Positions 61,825 to 64,000 of a DNA stretch of 64,000 nt are shown in pieces. Position 1 is the stretch's first letter. Each line of letters starts with the position of its first letter. Position numbers and translations under genes: made by a program. A model generated the notes under the pieces. The model searched no databases, was not told where the DNA came from, and was given only the letters and a program-made list of their open reading frames with translations. The DNA comes from Halotalea alkalilenta (lineage in GTDB: Bacteria > Pseudomonadota > Gammaproteobacteria > Pseudomonadales > Halomonadaceae): assembly GCF_001648175.1 (NCBI RefSeq), contig NZ_CP015243.1, forward strand, positions 2,108,001 through 2,172,000, given 5' to 3'.

Positions 61825-62874
61825 ATGCCAAATCCAACCATGCTCGACAACGCTGCAAGCCCCGTGACACCTGAGATTCCGCGCGCTGACCGGGCGCGGC
61901 GGTTTTCCGTCGCCCCGATGATGGAGTGGACTACGCGTGAGTATCGCGCTTTCGCTCGTGGTCTGACCCGCGAGGCGCTGCTGTACACCGAGATGGTGAC
62001 CACCGGGGCTTTGCTGCATGGCGCGCCGCGCGAGCGTTTCATTGGGTTCGATGAGCTCGAGCAGCCTTTGGCGTTGCAGCTGGGAGGGAGCGATCCTGGA
62101 GCGCTGGCGGAGTGCGCGGCGATCGCTGAGCAGTGGGGCTTCGACGAGGTCAATCTCAACGTCGGCTGTCCGAGTGATCGGGTGCAGAACAATATGATCG
62201 GGGCCTGCTTGATGGCGCACCCCGGGTTGGTGGCTGACTGCGTGAGGCGGATGCGCGACGCGGTGGGCATACCGGTGACGGTCAAGTGCCGGATCGGTAT
62301 CGACGATCAGGATGCGGAGGAGGACTTCGATCGGTTCGTCGACACGGTGGCCGACCTGGGGGGGTGCGAGACGTTCATCGTCCATGCGCGCAAGGCTTGG
62401 CTCCAGGGGCTGTCGCCGAAGGAGAACCGCGAGGTGCCGCCGCTGGACTATGCGAGGGTGCATCGGCTCAAGGCGCGTCGCCCGGAGCTTTGGGTCGCGA
62501 TCAATGGGGGACTCAAGAGCCTCGAGGCTTGCGTCGAGCAGTTGGCGCCGCTTGACGGGGTGATGGTCGGGCGCGAGGCCTACCAGAATCCTTATCTGCT
62601 CGCAGAGGTGGACCAGCGGCTGTTCGGTGCCGAGCGCCCGGTGGTGAGCCGTGCCGAGGCGCTGCTGGCGTTTCGTCCCTACATGGTCGCGCGACTCGAG
62701 CAGGGCGCTCGGCTCAATCACCTCACCCGTCATCTGCTCGGGCTGTTCCAGGAGCAGCGTGGTGGGCGGCGATTCCGTCGTCATCTTTCGGAGAACGCTC
62801 ATCGACCGGAAGCTGGGATCGAGGTGCTTGACCAGGCGCTGGCGATGGTGGAGGCCGTGCCTGCTTCAGCGTGA
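61825..62874 (+). CDS. dusA: tRNA-dihydrouridine(20/20a) synthase
   Basis: A 349-residue DusA. RFSVAPMMEWTTREYRAFAR binds FMN, LLYTEMVTTGALLHG and PLALQLGGSDP follow, NLNVGCPSDRVQ holds the catalytic Cys, and VKCRIGIDDQD, FIVHARKAWLQGLSPKENRE and VMVGREAYQNPY are classic. It reduces U20/U20a in tRNA D-loops. The 5' end adjoins the element; dusA is a known integration target. The residues after PMMEW (TTREYRAF) depart from the commoner DWTDRHCRYF, perhaps left by integration. Confidence 0.94.
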   Translation: MPNPTMLDNAASPVTPEIPRADRARRFSVAPMMEWTTREYRAFARGLTREALLYTEMVTTGALLHGAPRERFIGFDELEQPLALQLGGSDPGALAECAAIAEQWGFDEVNLNVGCPSDRVQNNMIGACLMAHPGLVADCVRRMRDAVGIPVTVKCRIGIDDQDAEEDFDRFVDTVADLGGCETFIVHARKAWLQGLSPKENREVPPLDYARVHRLKARRPELWVAINGGLKSLEACVEQLAPLDGVMVGREAYQNPYLLAEVDQRLFGAERPVVSRAEALLAFRPYMVARLEQGARLNHLTRHLLGLFQEQRGGRRFRRHLSENAHRPEAGIEVLDQALAMVEAVPASA

Positions 62875-62892
62875 CCCGCTGGTAATTTTTTT
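62867..62892 (+). terminator. Short terminator at the dusA stop codon
   Basis: CAGCG (62867-62871) and CGCTG (62877-62881) form a 5-bp stem whose loop contains the stop codon, followed by GTAA and a run of seven Ts. The 292 bases after it up to the next gene hold nothing I recognise. Confidence 0.55.
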
Positions 62893-63184
62893 CTCCCAAC
62901 CGTAAGCAAGTTCGCGATTGGCATTAAATGGATGCAATTGACGGATTTTGCCGGTTTTTCACCCCCAGATTGCGCGATTCATCGTGTTAGGCTTTGGGCT
63001 GGCATGACCGGTGTGGACTTTAGTCGCCGGTCGGCTCGGCTGCCCCGCAGCGGCTGCTTGCCGGTTCGCGAGCAACGGGGTCTTAGCCGTGCCATGCCCA
63101 ATGACCCATCGCCCTCGCGCCGAATCTTTCCACTACCCGAGAAGGTGGTTGGGTCTCCTTTCGCATGATCAGAGGGAGGTCTGG

Positions 63185-64000
63185 ATGTCGCCGGATTCGA
63201 GCCTGCTCGCCCGGATGTCGTCGCCGGCGCAGAGAAGAACGAAGATCGACACGCTGCGGGGACTCGCCTGCCTGCTGCTGGTGTTCTATCACGCGGTCGA
63301 CGGCTATACCCGTGCGTCGCTTTTGAAAGAAGGCTCGCTCCTGGTCAGCTTCGGAGACTCCTTCACCTACCTGCGCATGCCGCTGTTCACCTTTCTTTCC
63401 GGCTATGTCTATGCGCTGAAACCGGTCCAGACGGCGATGCTGGTTCGTTTCGCCCAGGGCAAGCTGCGCCGCCTCGGGCTGCCTCTGCTGTTCGTCGGCC
63501 TGCCGCTCGCCCTGCTGCAGGTCTATCTCGGCAGCGAGGGTGAACATAGCCTGATTGACGCGCTGTGGTCCCCGCTCTATCCGATCACCGTGCTTTGGTA
63601 TCTCGATGCGCTGCTGCTGATATTCCTGCTCGTCGCCGTGCTGGAACTGGGGGGGCTTTTGAGAACGCCGCTGCACTTGGGCGGCTGCCTGGCCGTGGCG
63701 CTGGTGGCGACGCTCTGGTCGGGGGATGGCTCTGGGCTGCTTGCGATCAGCGGTGCGCTCTATCTGCTGCCGTTTTTTCTTCTCGGCGTCTGGGCACAGC
63801 GCTTCGCGGTGCGCCCTTCGCGCTCTACCCGCCGTGTGGCGGTCGCAAGCCTGTGGCTGATCGTGCCGCTATGCGGCCTGCCGGTGCTGTTGCTCGACCG
63901 TGACACGCTGCTGGAGAGTAAGACCTTGCCGTGGGCGATCGGACTCTCCGCGGCAAGCTGCCTGGCGCTCTACTTCCTCGACTGGCGAAACATGACGCTG
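63185..64000 (+). CDS. Acyltransferase family 3 membrane protein, N-terminal part (3' end outside window)
   Basis: The frame from ATG 63185 stays open to the window end (272 codons). KIDTLRGLACLLLVFYHAVDGY contains the family's catalytic-type His, and LRMPLFTFLSGYVYALK the second signature, as in OafA/YrhL-type acyltransferases that acetylate surface polysaccharides. At least seven hydrophobic segments follow. GGGAGG lies seven bases before the ATG. Substrate cannot be told, and the C-terminal end is missing. Confidence 0.85.
   Translation, partial: MSPDSSLLARMSSPAQRRTKIDTLRGLACLLLVFYHAVDGYTRASLLKEGSLLVSFGDSFTYLRMPLFTFLSGYVYALKPVQTAMLVRFAQGKLRRLGLPLLFVGLPLALLQVYLGSEGEHSLIDALWSPLYPITVLWYLDALLLIFLLVAVLELGGLLRTPLHLGGCLAVALVATLWSGDGSGLLAISGALYLLPFFLLGVWAQRFAVRPSRSTRRVAVASLWLIVPLCGLPVLLLDRDTLLESKTLPWAIGLSAASCLALYFLDWRNMTL

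Noticed and set aside
1..64000. CRISPR array, rRNA operon or complete insertion sequence
   Set aside because: No regularly spaced repeats, rRNA-like blocks, or transposase with terminal inverted repeats were seen on either strand.

Overview
The window is a dense, high-GC chromosomal segment of a gammaproteobacterium. The set flhDC, recBCD, metNIQ, dinB, upp/apt/gpt and a Pseudomonas-type MvaT protein fits an Oceanospirillales/Halomonadaceae-like organism. That assignment is inferred from gene content only. No rRNA and no CRISPR array were seen. The only RNA genes found are two identical tRNA-Val(GAC).

Layout. 0-1.2 kb: end of glpK and a GlpF-type facilitator. 1.2-1.6 kb: tandem tRNA-Val genes with promoter and terminator. 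1.6-5.2 kb (minus): a three-gene redox complex made of a NuoF-like NADH module, a fumarate-reductase-like flavoprotein and a ferredoxin/Fe-S protein. 5.3-8.5 kb (minus): metNIQ followed by free methionine-R-sulfoxide reductase. 8.8-12.1 kb (plus): ribE, apt, gpt, ung, upp. 12.1-16.8 kb (plus): a tightly overlapping molybdenum-cofactor operon, mobA-mobB-moeA-moaC/moaD (one fused gene)-moaE-moaA. 17-21 kb: an H-NS-like protein ending in an AT-hook, an RNase J-like nuclease, Pol IV and an MvaT-type silencer. 21-28 kb: cysQ, flhDC, a histidine phosphatase, a DeoR regulator, OsmC, DUF1415, an aldo/keto reductase and argE. 28.8-33.8 kb: two tandem MFS paralogues, an SDR and an AlaC-like aminotransferase.

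34-44.1 kb holds the most interesting unit. A nine-gene minus-strand operon runs pxpB-pxpC-kinase-phospholyase-pxpA-ABC ATPase-binding protein-two permeases, with a convergent GntR/FCD regulator at its far end. A perfect 17-base palindrome covers the predicted -10 element of the operon promoter. The kinase and PLP enzyme resemble the hydroxylysine kinase/5-phosphohydroxylysine phospho-lyase pair. PxpABC is the 5-oxoproline (lactam) hydrolase. I infer uptake and breakdown of a hydroxylated diamino acid or a related lactam.

44.4-58.8 kb: a FucP-type sugar transporter, recC, ubiX, xdhC and mocA-like genes, a C45 acyltransferase-like hydrolase, then recB and recD, so recC is split from recBD by four genes. 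58.8-59.9 kb: an AstE/aspartoacylase-like enzyme. 59.9-61.8 kb: a decayed integrative element at the 5' side of dusA, with two integrase 5' remnants as direct repeats, a PrtN-like gene, a YhfG-type antitoxin with Fic toxin, and an integrase pseudogene. 61.8-64 kb: dusA and the start of a membrane acyltransferase cut by the window end.
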